Source: Saprospiraceae bacterium
GTDB taxonomy: Bacteria > Bacteroidota > Bacteroidia > Chitinophagales > Saprospiraceae
DNA: 64,000 nucleotides
Reading direction: 5' to 3'
Assembly: GCA_020627705.1 (NCBI GenBank)
Contig: JAHDGJ010000006.1
Coordinates: forward strand, 132,732 to 196,731
Below the pieces are notes generated by a model that saw only the letters and a program-made list of their open reading frames with translations, searched no databases and had not been told where the DNA came from. Position numbers and translations under genes: made by a program. Of the stretch, positions 44,756 through 53,655 are shown piece by piece (position 1 is the stretch's first letter; every line of letters starts with the position of its first letter).

Positions 44756-46234
44756 TCAGGGATTTACATTAATCTGACTTGCCAAGAGAGCAGGAATTTT
44801 AATCTTTTTCTGATCTCTTCTTATGGTTACATCTTCGGTGCCAATGGACACAATCGTAAAGAGATTATCCGGAAGCAGCCCTAGTTCCCACAATTCGCTT
44901 TCTACCCAATCGCTGATTTGATTTTTAGATATCTGGGCGGTTTGTTTGGGCTTTAATTTCAATAAAGGATTTATGGGCTTTAATTTCTTTTTTGGGATCG
45001 GACTTCCGTGGGGATCTGCTGTTGGGAAACCCAATTTGGCGTCCACTTCATCGAGCATTTCATCAGTAAGGAAATGTTCTAATCTATCTGCTTCGTCGTG
45101 AATTTGTTCTTCTTGAAGCCCCATAGTTTTGACTTGATAACTTTCCCAAAGCCTATGAGCACGTACTAATTCTTCTCCTTTTTCTTTTCCTTTGAGGCTT
45201 AAGCTCAGTCCACCCTCCGTTTGGGTGAGCAGCCCATTGGCTAATAGCCTTTTTAAATGTCTTGTCAATTTTGTTTCTGAAAAACCCAAGCGCTCCATGA
45301 TTACACTATTAGAGAGTATGCCATTGGGATTGCGAATAGCCTGTCTTAAAATGTCCTCTCGCTCAATTTTTGAGCCCTGTCTTTTTTTCTCAAAATATTT
45401 TTTGATCAGTCCTTTTTGAGGTGAAAATAACACCGCCAAAAAATAGAAAGTTGTAGCGACGACTGCCATGAGTGGTCCTGGAGGCACATTGAAAACCAAA
45501 GCTAAGAGGAAACCAACAAGGCAATTAAAAGTCCCCAATAAAGCAGAGATAATTACAACCCGCTTCAAACTGTTGCTCACCAGTAAAGCCGTCGAAGGTG
45601 GTGTGACCAACATTGCAACAACCAAAATTAATCCTACGGTTCGTAAAGATGCCACCACGGCAAAAGACAAAAGAAGCATCAAAAAATAATGCATGCTTTT
45701 GACAGAAATTCCCATGGTATCTGCTATGGTAGGTTGGAAGGTTGTAATAAACAGTGGACGGTAAAAAATAATGATAGAGATGATCGAGTAAATTGTAATC
45801 CCAAGACTTAGGTAAATGTCTTCATTTGAAACACCTAAAGTCGTCCCGACAAGAAAGTCCTTTAGATCTAAGTGTACCCCGGTGGAGCTTATGTGTGAGA
45901 TACCAATAACTCCAATGGCAAACATTGCAGTAAAAATGATCCCGATGGCGGCGTCGTTTTTGGTATCTGAGTTGTGTTGAACCCATGTTATCAATATGGC
46001 TGTCAATACGCCAGCGATCACGCTTCCGATAAAAAAACCTATCGTAAGGTATCCAAAAAGAACAAAGGCCACATATACTCCAGGAAGGATCGAATGGGCT
46101 AAGGCATCACCAATTAGAGACATGTTTCGCAGTACGATAAACGTCCCAAGAAGGCCCAGCAGCAAACCAACTAAAGAACTGGCAAGCAGTCCGCGGACAA
46201 CCCAATCTTCGGTTAATAACTCCCAAATGGTCAT
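44756..46234 (-). CDS. Metal ABC transporter permease fused to a DtxR-like regulator
   Basis: 492 residues. Residues ~1-275 are a ZnuB/MntB-type permease with eight or so membrane helices (VLRNMSLIGDALAHSILPG near 36-54 and AMLVTPPSTALL are family signatures). After a charged linker, residues about 290-430 form a DtxR/MntR-like regulator: a winged helix (MERLGFSETKLTRHLKRLLA) and a dimer/metal-binding part (HRLWESYQ, HDEADRLEHFLTDEMLDEVD, then GFPTADPHGSPIP). A C-terminal SH3/FeoA-like part closes it. Such permease-regulator fusions are known, for example chlamydial YtgCR. No ATPase or binding-protein gene is adjacent. Confidence 0.9.
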   Translation of the reverse strand: MTIWELLTEDWVVRGLLASSLVGLLLGLLGTFIVLRNMSLIGDALAHSILPGVYVAFVLFGYLTIGFFIGSVIAGVLTAILITWVQHNSDTKNDAAIGIIFTAMFAIGVIGISHISSTGVHLDLKDFLVGTTLGVSNEDIYLSLGITIYSIISIIIFYRPLFITTFQPTIADTMGISVKSMHYFLMLLLSFAVVASLRTVGLILVVAMLVTPPSTALLVSNSLKRVVIISALLGTFNCLVGFLLALVFNVPPGPLMAVVATTFYFLAVLFSPQKGLIKKYFEKKRQGSKIEREDILRQAIRNPNGILSNSVIMERLGFSETKLTRHLKRLLANGLLTQTEGGLSLSLKGKEKGEELVRAHRLWESYQVKTMGLQEEQIHDEADRLEHFLTDEMLDEVDAKLGFPTADPHGSPIPKKKLKPINPLLKLKPKQTAQISKNQISDWVESELWELGLLPDNLFTIVSIGTEDVTIRRDQKKIKIPALLASQINVNP

Positions 46235-46268
46235 ATCACAAAGGTATGAAAAATATTTTTAGACTAGT

Positions 46269-47171
46269 CTAAAAATATTGAGTAATAATGCCTTCCTTCA
46301 TCGCAAAGTCAGAGATAACAATTTCTCTGGCGTTCATTTTGAAGCTTATTTTATGCATGAGAATAAAAGCTAAAACGATCAAGTCTACACGCTCGACTGG
46401 AATGGCAGGATGCTGTGCTCTTTGCATGCTATCTAGATGTATCATTTCTTGATAGGTATGTAGAAAAAGCCCAAAATCAAGCTGGCTATAGTGCTTCGCT
46501 CGTTTTTTGACTTTGTGTGCATCTGCCAGCACTTCAAAAGAACCGCTTGAACCTACAAGACAAGACAAGGGATTCAAGGTCAATTGTTTCCACAAGGCCG
46601 TGAGCTTGGTTTTCAAGAATTGTTCAATTTGCACTATTTCATTTGGACGGATGGGTTCCGAATGAGGGAATAAATTTTTAAGGACTCCTAATCCAATGGC
46701 GAAACTCTGTACCCAGACTACTTTTTGATTAATGATCTGAATAAACTCCACACTTCCACCACCGATGTCCATGATTAAGTAATCCTTCGGAAAGTCTTTT
46801 AAGGCCCATTGAACCCCATGTGCAATAAATTGGGCCTCTTGGTTTCCATCAATAATTTCGATGTTTAGTTGGGTCTTTTGTAAAACAGATTCAATAAAAA
46901 GCGGCCCATTGCTTGCCTTTCGAAGTGTGGCAGTGCCAAATGCTTTGTAGTTGTTAACCGAATACTGGGTTAATATTTCTTTGAAATCAACGAGGCATTT
47001 TATTGCCTTTTGAAATGATCTTTCGGAAATAATTGATCCTCCTCCTTCGGAAAGTTTGGTGTATCGCCTTTCTTTATAAAGTGTTTTAAAAGAATTGTTG
47101 TAAGTTTTTTCAACAATTAATAAATGAAAAGTATTAGAGCCAAGATCTAAAACTGCAAACCGATCAGGCAT
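46269..47171 (-). CDS. Ppx/GppA-type exopolyphosphatase
   Basis: Releases phosphate from polyphosphate or hydrolyses pppGpp. 300 residues: the single-domain short form, lacking the C-terminal HD-type extension of E. coli Ppx. ASKHA motifs: FAVLDLGSNTFHLLIVE at the N-terminus and MDIGGGSVEFIQI near 140-152; FGTATLRKASNG fits the catalytic Glu region variant. Which of the two activities dominates cannot be told from sequence. It is preceded on the strand by a small lipoprotein gene 8 bp away. Confidence 0.9.
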   Translation of the reverse strand: MPDRFAVLDLGSNTFHLLIVEKTYNNSFKTLYKERRYTKLSEGGGSIISERSFQKAIKCLVDFKEILTQYSVNNYKAFGTATLRKASNGPLFIESVLQKTQLNIEIIDGNQEAQFIAHGVQWALKDFPKDYLIMDIGGGSVEFIQIINQKVVWVQSFAIGLGVLKNLFPHSEPIRPNEIVQIEQFLKTKLTALWKQLTLNPLSCLVGSSGSFEVLADAHKVKKRAKHYSQLDFGLFLHTYQEMIHLDSMQRAQHPAIPVERVDLIVLAFILMHKISFKMNAREIVISDFAMKEGIITQYF

Positions 47172-47179
47172 AGATTGTA

Positions 47180-47686
47180 TTATTGCTGCTGGCCAGTCTG
47201 AATCGCTTGCGAAAGTACTTTTTGAAAAAACTTGACTCCATTTTCTGACATCTTATTAGCTGCAAAAGGTTTCTCATTGACCATTTGTACAAAAAAAGTA
47301 CATTCCTTACTGAAGTAAACATTAAACTCATCCACTATTTCGCCATTGATTTGATACATCATTCGGGCGATAGGTTTGCATCCCGCAGGAATTCTATTCT
47401 GAGGGTCTGGGCTAAAATTTGCGAGCGATGCCTGGATGGATGGTTTATCGCTTTGATTCATTGAAAAGGGCAACTCAAAAAATAGAAAATCCAAGTATTC
47501 GGCTTCATTGTACAATTTGGCCAAGACGGCTTGATCTATACCAGGTATTACAGGACTTCCAACGTCCTTTTTTACTGGTTCTTGTTGTGCTGTTGGCTCG
47601 TTTGGAGTTTGTGCGGCATTTGATTTTTTGTCACTTCCACAAGAGGCTATAAAAAACAGTGTACAGAAAAAGACGAGTATTCTCAT
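47180..47686 (-). CDS. Putative lipoprotein, unknown
   Basis: 168 residues; lipobox FIASC (Cys 16). A Gln/Pro/Asn-rich linker (about 22-45) precedes a folded domain of ~115 residues with two cysteines (AGCKPIARM and SKECTFF). No family recognised. It lies 8 bp before the Ppx/GppA gene and 2 bp after the beta-barrel gene on the same strand, so the three form a leftward unit. Confidence 0.65.
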   Translation of the reverse strand: MRILVFFCTLFFIASCGSDKKSNAAQTPNEPTAQQEPVKKDVGSPVIPGIDQAVLAKLYNEAEYLDFLFFELPFSMNQSDKPSIQASLANFSPDPQNRIPAGCKPIARMMYQINGEIVDEFNVYFSKECTFFVQMVNEKPFAANKMSENGVKFFQKVLSQAIQTGQQQ

Positions 47687-47688
47687 GA

Positions 47689-48285
47689 TTATAAGTTGTA
47701 TTCGAATCTGAATGTAAGATAGTAACTTCTGACTCCATCTCCGCTAGGGTTTTCGAATATTCGGATAAATGAACTGGTCCATTTAAGGGTAAATAACCAC
47801 TTTTTCGTCAAGGCATAACCGAAGCCTAAATGCACACCTAGATCAAAATTTTTGAAGTCTCCAATGCCCATTTCAAAAGGGTTATAGTTAGAGTCTACGT
47901 CAAATAGATAACTGTAAACTAAGCCACCTTCTGCACGTACCTTATAAAAATCTCCATCTTCGATATACCAATCTTTATAGTTGACAAAGAGCGGTACAGC
48001 TAAGTAGTCAAGATTTGTATACGAAGTGAAATTTGGGTCGGTATTCCTTGATGTTTTGCTTCCTCTTTGCGAAAACAATAGTTCTAAACCCACATCTGTT
48101 TTTTCTTGAATGGGGTAGCTTACTCGAAGCCCAACATCAAGGCCTAATTTGTTATATCCTGCTAATTCGTCGCCGTCCAATTGTGCGGCATTGAGTCCAA
48201 GAAGTATGGCGGCATCAAAGCCTTGAGCTTGTGTGTTGATGGTTGCAAAAAAGAAAATAAAAAAAAGGGCAAGTACGCTTCTCAT
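47689..48285 (-). CDS. Outer-membrane beta-barrel protein (PorT-like)
   Basis: 198 residues; signal peptide 1-20 (ending NTQAQ). Amphipathic strands match the OMP_b-brl_2/PorT pattern: FDAAILLGLNAAQLDGD at the mature start, LGLDVGLRVSYPIQ, VGLELLFSQRGSKTS, and the end SYYLTFRFEYNL with terminal aromatic-x-x-x. It may serve in the outer membrane generally; the family includes the T9SS accessory PorT, but this is not specific. First gene of a three-gene unit. Confidence 0.8.
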   Translation of the reverse strand: MRSVLALFFIFFFATINTQAQGFDAAILLGLNAAQLDGDELAGYNKLGLDVGLRVSYPIQEKTDVGLELLFSQRGSKTSRNTDPNFTSYTNLDYLAVPLFVNYKDWYIEDGDFYKVRAEGGLVYSYLFDVDSNYNPFEMGIGDFKNFDLGVHLGFGYALTKKWLFTLKWTSSFIRIFENPSGDGVRSYYLTFRFEYNL

Positions 48286-48326
48286 ATTAAAGAAAAATAG
48301 ATATTTGTAATCTCAACTTGTGCTGA

Positions 48327-48611
48327 ATGAATATTAAATATACGAGAACGACCTTAGAAAAGCTGGTTGTTGTTTTTGAAGAGATTGGATATACTGTAAG
48401 ATTCGAAAAAGGGAATTTCCAATCTGGGTATTGTTTGGTGCAATCAAAGAAGATAGCGGTGATCAATAAATTTTTCGATACCAAAGGCCGTATCTCAGTC
48501 ATGCTCGATATTTTGAGTAAAATTAGTTTCGGTCCCGAAGATTTGTCGGACAAATCAATCGATTTTCTCAATTCTATAGGTAGAATGTATATGGTTGGTG
48601 AATTGGTTTAA
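48327..48611 (+). CDS. Small conserved Bacteroidota protein
   Basis: 94 residues. The motif YTVRFEKGNFQSGYCLVQ then KKIAVINKFFDTKGRISVML recurs, as I recall, across Bacteroidota as a short uncharacterised cytoplasmic family. No signal peptide or membrane segment. It reads between a divergent barrel gene and the convergent glycosyltransferase gene. Function unknown. Confidence 0.7.
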   Translation: MNIKYTRTTLEKLVVVFEEIGYTVRFEKGNFQSGYCLVQSKKIAVINKFFDTKGRISVMLDILSKISFGPEDLSDKSIDFLNSIGRMYMVGELV

Positions 48612-48635
48612 TACCAAAAATTTAGAACCAGCTTC

Positions 48636-49583
48636 CTATATTTTTTCTCTGATTAAATAGTTGTTTCGATCCGCGGAGTTGCGGCTCACCAATTCGGCTA
48701 AAAAGCCAGTCACAAAAAGCTGAACTCCAATAATCATAACTGTAAGGGCAATAAAAAAGCTGGATTGCGTTGCGATGTTTTTGGCTGGTATGGCATTGGC
48801 CAAGGCGTATATTTTATACCCTCCCAAATAAGCGAAAAGCAAAAAGCCCAAACCAAACATGACCATGCCAATGGATCCAAAAAAGTGCATGGGTCTTTTC
48901 CCAAACTTTCCAACAAACATTATGGAGGCAAGATCCAAGGGGCCATTGATAAATCTGCTGATACCAAATTTGGTTTTGCCATGTTTTCTTGCTTGGTGGG
49001 CCACTACTTTTTCACCAATTTTTGTAAATCCTGCCCATTTGGCGATGACCGGTATGTAGCGATGCATCTCACCATAAACTTCAATTGATTTAATGACTTG
49101 ATTCTGGTAAGCTTTGAGCCCACAATTCATGTCATTGAGCTTTACTCCAGACATGAAACGCGTTGCGGCATTGTAGAATTTGGTTGGAATTGTTTTGGTT
49201 AAGGGATCAAATCTTTTCTTCTTCCATCCGCTAACCAAATGATACCCATCCTCCTTCACCATCTTATACATTGCGGGTATTTCATCCGGAGAATCTTGGA
49301 GATCTGCATCCATGGTAAAAACTACTTCGCCTTGAGCAGCGGCAAATCCGACATGCAGCGCGGCAGATTTGCCATAATTTCGCTGAAAGCGTATCCCTTT
49401 GATAGAGGAGAATTTACCTTTTAATCGAGTTATTTCTTCCCAGGAGTTGTCCGTACTTCCATCATCGATAAAAACCACTTCATAACTAAAGTTGTTTTCA
49501 ATCATAACACGGTCAATCCAATGCATCAATTCATCGAGTGAATCACGTTCGTCTAATAGCGGTATGACAACTGAAATATCCAT
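48636..49583 (-). CDS. Family 2 glycosyltransferase, DPM1/ArnC-like
   Basis: 315 residues from ATG 49583; a TTG at 49595 lies inside a terminator-like hairpin and is unlikely. The GT-A domain fills 1-~230: VVIPLLDERDSLDELMHWID, FIDDGSTDNSWE, the DxD metal motif MDADLQDSPDE, and the DMNCGLKAY segment. Two C-terminal membrane helices (about 235-260 and 275-300) anchor it. Such enzymes transfer sugars to polyprenyl phosphate for envelope glycans. The hairpin just upstream suggests that its expression may be attenuated. Confidence 0.92.
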   Translation of the reverse strand: MDISVVIPLLDERDSLDELMHWIDRVMIENNFSYEVVFIDDGSTDNSWEEITRLKGKFSSIKGIRFQRNYGKSAALHVGFAAAQGEVVFTMDADLQDSPDEIPAMYKMVKEDGYHLVSGWKKKRFDPLTKTIPTKFYNAATRFMSGVKLNDMNCGLKAYQNQVIKSIEVYGEMHRYIPVIAKWAGFTKIGEKVVAHQARKHGKTKFGISRFINGPLDLASIMFVGKFGKRPMHFFGSIGMVMFGLGFLLFAYLGGYKIYALANAIPAKNIATQSSFFIALTVMIIGVQLFVTGFLAELVSRNSADRNNYLIREKI

Positions 49584-49584
49584 A

Positions 49585-49618
49585 AAAAAGCTCAATATCT
49601 ATGCGCAGATATCGAGCC
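49585..49618 (-). terminator. Terminator-like hairpin abutting the glycosyltransferase start
   Basis: On the - strand GCTCGATATCT and AGATATTGAGC pair in 10 of 11 positions, followed by a six-T run that ends 1 bp before the ATG at 49583. It can stop transcription from the DUF4199 gene or act as an attenuator. Confidence 0.7.
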
Positions 49619-49652
49619 AAAGTTTGTTTTGTAGTCTTTAGACTTTTAAATT

Positions 49653-50183
49653 TTATGCTAAAATATCATTAGGATGTTCTTTCTTAATAATTGCAGCAAT
49701 GATTAGTGAAATTACCAAGCCAACAACTGAACCCATCAAAAATCCATAGACACTGTTTCCTAGAGAGGGTTCGAAGCTTTGGTCATCTTCCATTTGTGTT
49801 ATAGCCTCTTCTTTGGCTTCATCTGGAATCCACGATGCATTTTCAAAATTTGAAATCATTGTTTCTTTCAAAAAGTTTGGCAAATCCGGATCAATTACAG
49901 TATTCAAAATGTAATTGAAGAAAATGGCAATCGTTCCTCCAATAAGCGCACAAATAAAAATTGGAATAAATACTTCAGAAAAGCTAGCATATCCATTGTT
50001 TGCTTTTTTTACCTCATTTCCAGTTTTGACCATAAATAAAATGTAGATCAAAATAGAAATTAAGCTAGAAGTCATCCCAAGACCAGCGAGGAAAAAAGCT
50101 GGGCTAACCAAATAAATCAATAAGGTATAAACGATCAGACACAGCCCTAATATCAGACCATTTTTAAAAGCGGGGTTTTTCAT
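49653..50183 (-). CDS. DUF4199 membrane protein
   Basis: 176 residues with four membrane segments (about 9-31, 34-52, 72-94 and 146-168). NNGYASFSEVFIPIFICALI, then AIFFNYILNTVIDPDLPNFL, matches the DUF4199 family common in Bacteroidota; its role is unknown. A charged loop (115-140) separates the last helix. It lies between the glycosyltransferase and dihydroorotase-like genes, an arrangement I recall as recurrent in this phylum. Confidence 0.85.
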   Translation of the reverse strand: MKNPAFKNGLILGLCLIVYTLLIYLVSPAFFLAGLGMTSSLISILIYILFMVKTGNEVKKANNGYASFSEVFIPIFICALIGGTIAIFFNYILNTVIDPDLPNFLKETMISNFENASWIPDEAKEEAITQMEDDQSFEPSLGNSVYGFLMGSVVGLVISLIIAAIIKKEHPNDILA

Positions 50184-50218
50184 AGTAGTAAATTTCCTAG
50201 AAATTTAAGAAGATTTGT

Positions 50219-51481
50219 TTAAAGACTTACGCTTCTTCCATTTATTATCCCCAAAACTTTGCATGAAAAGGTTCTTCCCAAATAAGGTGAGTTTTTGGAC
50301 TTGCTCAAATTACTTTTGGCATTAAATTCCCATTGGATAGAGGGATCAAAAAGACTTAATTCCGCTTTTTCGCCTTCTGCAATTTTGATTTCTGGAAGGC
50401 CTAAAATTTTTCTAGGACCGTTGGAGAGTTTATCAATCAAAGGCACAACACCTATTTTTTCGGAGAGTGCTTCACACAGGGCAGGAAAGGCTGTTTGCAA
50501 TCCAATAGCTCCAAAATCAGCATAAGAAAACTCCATTTTCTTTTTTTCTTCTTCAAGTGGAACATGATTGGTGCAAATGGCGTCTATGGTATTATCCTTA
50601 ATACCCTTTATCAATGCTTTTTGGTCTTGTTCAGCTCGCAGTGGAGGGTTTACTTTGAAGTTGCTGTCAAAATTTTCTAAAACAGCTTCATTTTCAAGCA
50701 AATTGAGGTAAGACACGGTAGTATATAATTGGCCTTTGGATTTTTTGGATTCTTTAATCACTTCACAAGAGGATGCACTCGATATGAGGTGTAACACCAA
50801 TTTGGATTCGGCGTACGTATTTAAAGCAATGTCTTTTTGAATGGAGGAGCTCTCAGCAATGGCAGGGATGCCTTTCATTCCTAAATGAACGCTCGACAGT
50901 CCTTCATGTACTTGACCGCCATCACAAATTTTTTGATCAATACTTCTATGAATAATACATCCTTTAAATGCCTTAACGTACTGCAAGGCTCTTAATAGAA
51001 CGCCGCTATTTTGTAGGCTTTTGGCACCATCCGAAAACGCGACAACTCCCGCTTTGTTCAAGTCCATCATGTCTGTGATCTCGGTCCCTTTTGTATTCGT
51101 ACTTAAGGCTCCTATTGGTAAGAAATCTACGGCCATTCGTGCTGTGGAAGACTTTATAAAATGAACAGCTGCCTTGTTGTCCATGACAGGATTGGTATTT
51201 GGGAAACATGCGATGGCCGTGAATCCTCCTTTTGCGGCACACTTAGCCACTGTTTGTAAGGTTTCTCTTTGTTCGAATCCGGGCTCTCCAATTTGGGTGC
51301 CGATATCTAGCCATCCTGGGGAGACATGAAGATCAGGACTTTCTACAATTCTGGCATTTTTATAAGAAAGGGAGGAGCCAATTTTTTCTATGATTCCATT
51401 CTTGATGAAAATATCTTTTTTACTCGAATTTTTTCGAGAACCAGTTCTGACGATGGTGGCGTTTTTAAGTAGTAACTCCAT
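50219..51481 (-). CDS. Dihydroorotase homologue lacking metal-site residues
   Basis: 420 residues from ATG 51481 (a TTG at 51484 also exists, 1 bp inside the gap to the upstream gene). The amidohydrolase fold is clear: LHVSPGWLDIG, GGFTAIACFPNTNPVMDN (85-102), LGLPEIKIAEGEKAELSLFD. The metal-binding HxH of dihydroorotase (DxHxHxREPG) is replaced by D-I-G61-T-Q63-I-G65-E-P-G. The catalytic Asp of the late TDHAP motif is Asn 305 (TNHVP). So it is probably not an active dihydroorotase and may be a structural partner, as PyrC-like subunits are in other complexes. It follows the BatA-type gene by 3 bp. Confidence 0.85.
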   Translation of the reverse strand: MELLLKNATIVRTGSRKNSSKKDIFIKNGIIEKIGSSLSYKNARIVESPDLHVSPGWLDIGTQIGEPGFEQRETLQTVAKCAAKGGFTAIACFPNTNPVMDNKAAVHFIKSSTARMAVDFLPIGALSTNTKGTEITDMMDLNKAGVVAFSDGAKSLQNSGVLLRALQYVKAFKGCIIHRSIDQKICDGGQVHEGLSSVHLGMKGIPAIAESSSIQKDIALNTYAESKLVLHLISSASSCEVIKESKKSKGQLYTTVSYLNLLENEAVLENFDSNFKVNPPLRAEQDQKALIKGIKDNTIDAICTNHVPLEEEKKKMEFSYADFGAIGLQTAFPALCEALSEKIGVVPLIDKLSNGPRKILGLPEIKIAEGEKAELSLFDPSIQWEFNAKSNLSKSKNSPYLGRTFSCKVLGIINGRSVSL

Positions 51482-51484
51482 CAA

Positions 51485-53509
51485 CTATTTTTTCCAAAAA
51501 CGAATGATTAAAGATTCAAGCCCTAAGAAAATCAAGGCTAATATAAGGCACCATTTCCACAAAGCAATTCCATTTGCTTTATCGCCAATGAATTGTGCAA
51601 AATTTTTGGATTCAGCCCCTTCGATGATTTCCACTCCTTGGGGACCATAGGTGTTTTTTAAATCATTTAGTCCCAAATAACGCAAATCAGACTCTTTGCG
51701 ATCATAGTTAAATGCCAGGTGTTTGATCTTATCTTCTTTCAAAAAGAGTTGATAAAATCCAGGTTCATCAATTTGATCCTGAATTCCAATAACGACTTCA
51801 TTTGAAAGTATAGATTGTTGAGGGATAAATTCTTTGGAGCCTTTAATCATAAAACTGCTTTCTCCGATTCCTTTTCTTTTAGGTATTGCAATGTTTTGGT
51901 TTTGACCAATGGTATAAGCACCTACGGAAGAGCCAAATTTTGCCAAAGACATTTTGTATAACATGGGTACAAAAACTTCCGCATTCAAGGCAAGATCATT
52001 TTCCTTCGTATCAAGCGGACTTGTACATAAGTAATAATATCCATTACCTTTTCTATACTTAGATAAGTACGGTTTGCCATTTCTATATTTAAGCAAATCT
52101 TGTCTGCCCCTATTTGAATAATTGGAGAGCTCAAAATTTGATTGGGTGGTGGGTAATTTTAAATTTCTTCTCGATTTTAGATAGACGTCACTAAAAATGA
52201 AATCTTGAGTGTTTAACGTCGATACTTTATTTTCTGTAGTCACTAAGGACTTGTATTCATCCGCAGCCAAAGCGTTGGACAATTGATTGTAAGAAGTGAG
52301 ATTCCCAGTTTTTGAAGGAAACATCAAAACATTTCCTCCAGAAATAATATAGTTTGAAAGTTCAGAAATGAGCCCAGAACTTAAGTCGGTCAATTCATTT
52401 AGTACAATTAAATCAAACTGGTTTAACTTATCAAATTGAAGTTTAGAAACGGTTGAATTCTCCAAGGTGAAATATGAAATACCTTCAAAAGCAGAACTGA
52501 GATATTTGTTTCTTCCGTGCTGATTAATAGACAATATTTTTTTGGTTTTGGGTACTTCAAAACTGATCAAATACTCGTTGTCGAATTCAATGGGGTAATC
52601 CGAAATACTCAAAGTAAGGTCTCTCCAACCTGTTTTCAGGACGTTTACATTGGCTGTATCGATGACTGAGCTTCGAGCTGGCACTTCGTGTAATCCTAAA
52701 GGTTGAATGCCATTTTCATCTCTTAGGCTCAGTTTTACGTCCTCAGCAATCACATCAGAATGATTAAAAAGACGAACAACCAATTTGTTTGTTTGATTTG
52801 GGATAATCGCTGGAGCGGCCAACCAAACACTGTCAATGGTCACATTTTTTTCTTGGACAGACTGAAAAGGCACAAAATTAACTTGAGTCAAACTGTCTTG
52901 AACTATTTCTAAATCACAAATGGATTTTTGAAAATCTGATAAATAGTACAGGATGCTACGTTCTCCAGAATTTTCTATAGCTTGGATTTGTCGCTGATAT
53001 ATTTTGTTTAATCCATTGACGCTAGGGCCAATTTCTAAATCATCAATTGCACTCAACGCATCTTCTTTTGTCAATAGCCTCTGTTGCTTCACGCCCAAGT
53101 CATGTGCTATAATTTGAAATTGATCCTCATTTCCGTATGCCTCGACAATCTCTTTTGCTTTGAGTTTGGCTTTATCGAAAAGCGGAATGTCACTACTCAA
53201 AGCCCGCATACTGAAAGAATTATCAATAAATATGCTTACTGCATTTGACCCTTTGTTCAACGCTTTGCCATCATTGAGGAAGGGTTGTGCAAAAGCTAAG
53301 ACCAAAGCAGCTAAAGCCAGCAAACGGCACAAAAGGACCAACAAGTTTTTAAGTTTATTTCTTGAGGACGTTTCTTCTTTAATCTCTTTTAAAAATCGAA
53401 CGTTAGAAAACTCGATCTTTTTAAATCTTCGAAAGTAAAAGAGATGGATGATGACAGGAATCAACAGCGCCAATAAACCCCACAATATGCCCGGATGCAA
53501 AAATTCCAT
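51485..53509 (-). CDS. BatA/VWA-type membrane protein
   Basis: 674 residues. The N-terminal double-membrane BatA module is clear: MEFLHPGILWGLLALLIPVI, FRRFKKIEFSNVRFLKEIKE, LLVLLCRLLALAALVLAFAQ. A von Willebrand A-like metal site follows, IFIDNSFSMRA (DxSxS variant), then a beta-rich periplasmic part and a final membrane helix (LALIFLGLESLIIRFW). Aerotolerance-operon BatA proteins are the named relatives, but here the neighbour is the dihydroorotase homologue rather than MoxR or other Bat genes. Function unknown. Confidence 0.85.
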   Translation of the reverse strand: MEFLHPGILWGLLALLIPVIIHLFYFRRFKKIEFSNVRFLKEIKEETSSRNKLKNLLVLLCRLLALAALVLAFAQPFLNDGKALNKGSNAVSIFIDNSFSMRALSSDIPLFDKAKLKAKEIVEAYGNEDQFQIIAHDLGVKQQRLLTKEDALSAIDDLEIGPSVNGLNKIYQRQIQAIENSGERSILYYLSDFQKSICDLEIVQDSLTQVNFVPFQSVQEKNVTIDSVWLAAPAIIPNQTNKLVVRLFNHSDVIAEDVKLSLRDENGIQPLGLHEVPARSSVIDTANVNVLKTGWRDLTLSISDYPIEFDNEYLISFEVPKTKKILSINQHGRNKYLSSAFEGISYFTLENSTVSKLQFDKLNQFDLIVLNELTDLSSGLISELSNYIISGGNVLMFPSKTGNLTSYNQLSNALAADEYKSLVTTENKVSTLNTQDFIFSDVYLKSRRNLKLPTTQSNFELSNYSNRGRQDLLKYRNGKPYLSKYRKGNGYYYLCTSPLDTKENDLALNAEVFVPMLYKMSLAKFGSSVGAYTIGQNQNIAIPKRKGIGESSFMIKGSKEFIPQQSILSNEVVIGIQDQIDEPGFYQLFLKEDKIKHLAFNYDRKESDLRYLGLNDLKNTYGPQGVEIIEGAESKNFAQFIGDKANGIALWKWCLILALIFLGLESLIIRFWKK

Positions 53510-53655
53510 GGCTACAAATTTAGTCTTATCGCGGGAAAAATTTATTCATTGATTTTATATGTTGTTCAGAAGTTAATATCATTGTTGAATTTCTTGATTC
53601 TTTGTAGAAAAGTATTTTCCTCTTCTTTCTGTATTTTGTTTCAAAATCAACCACT

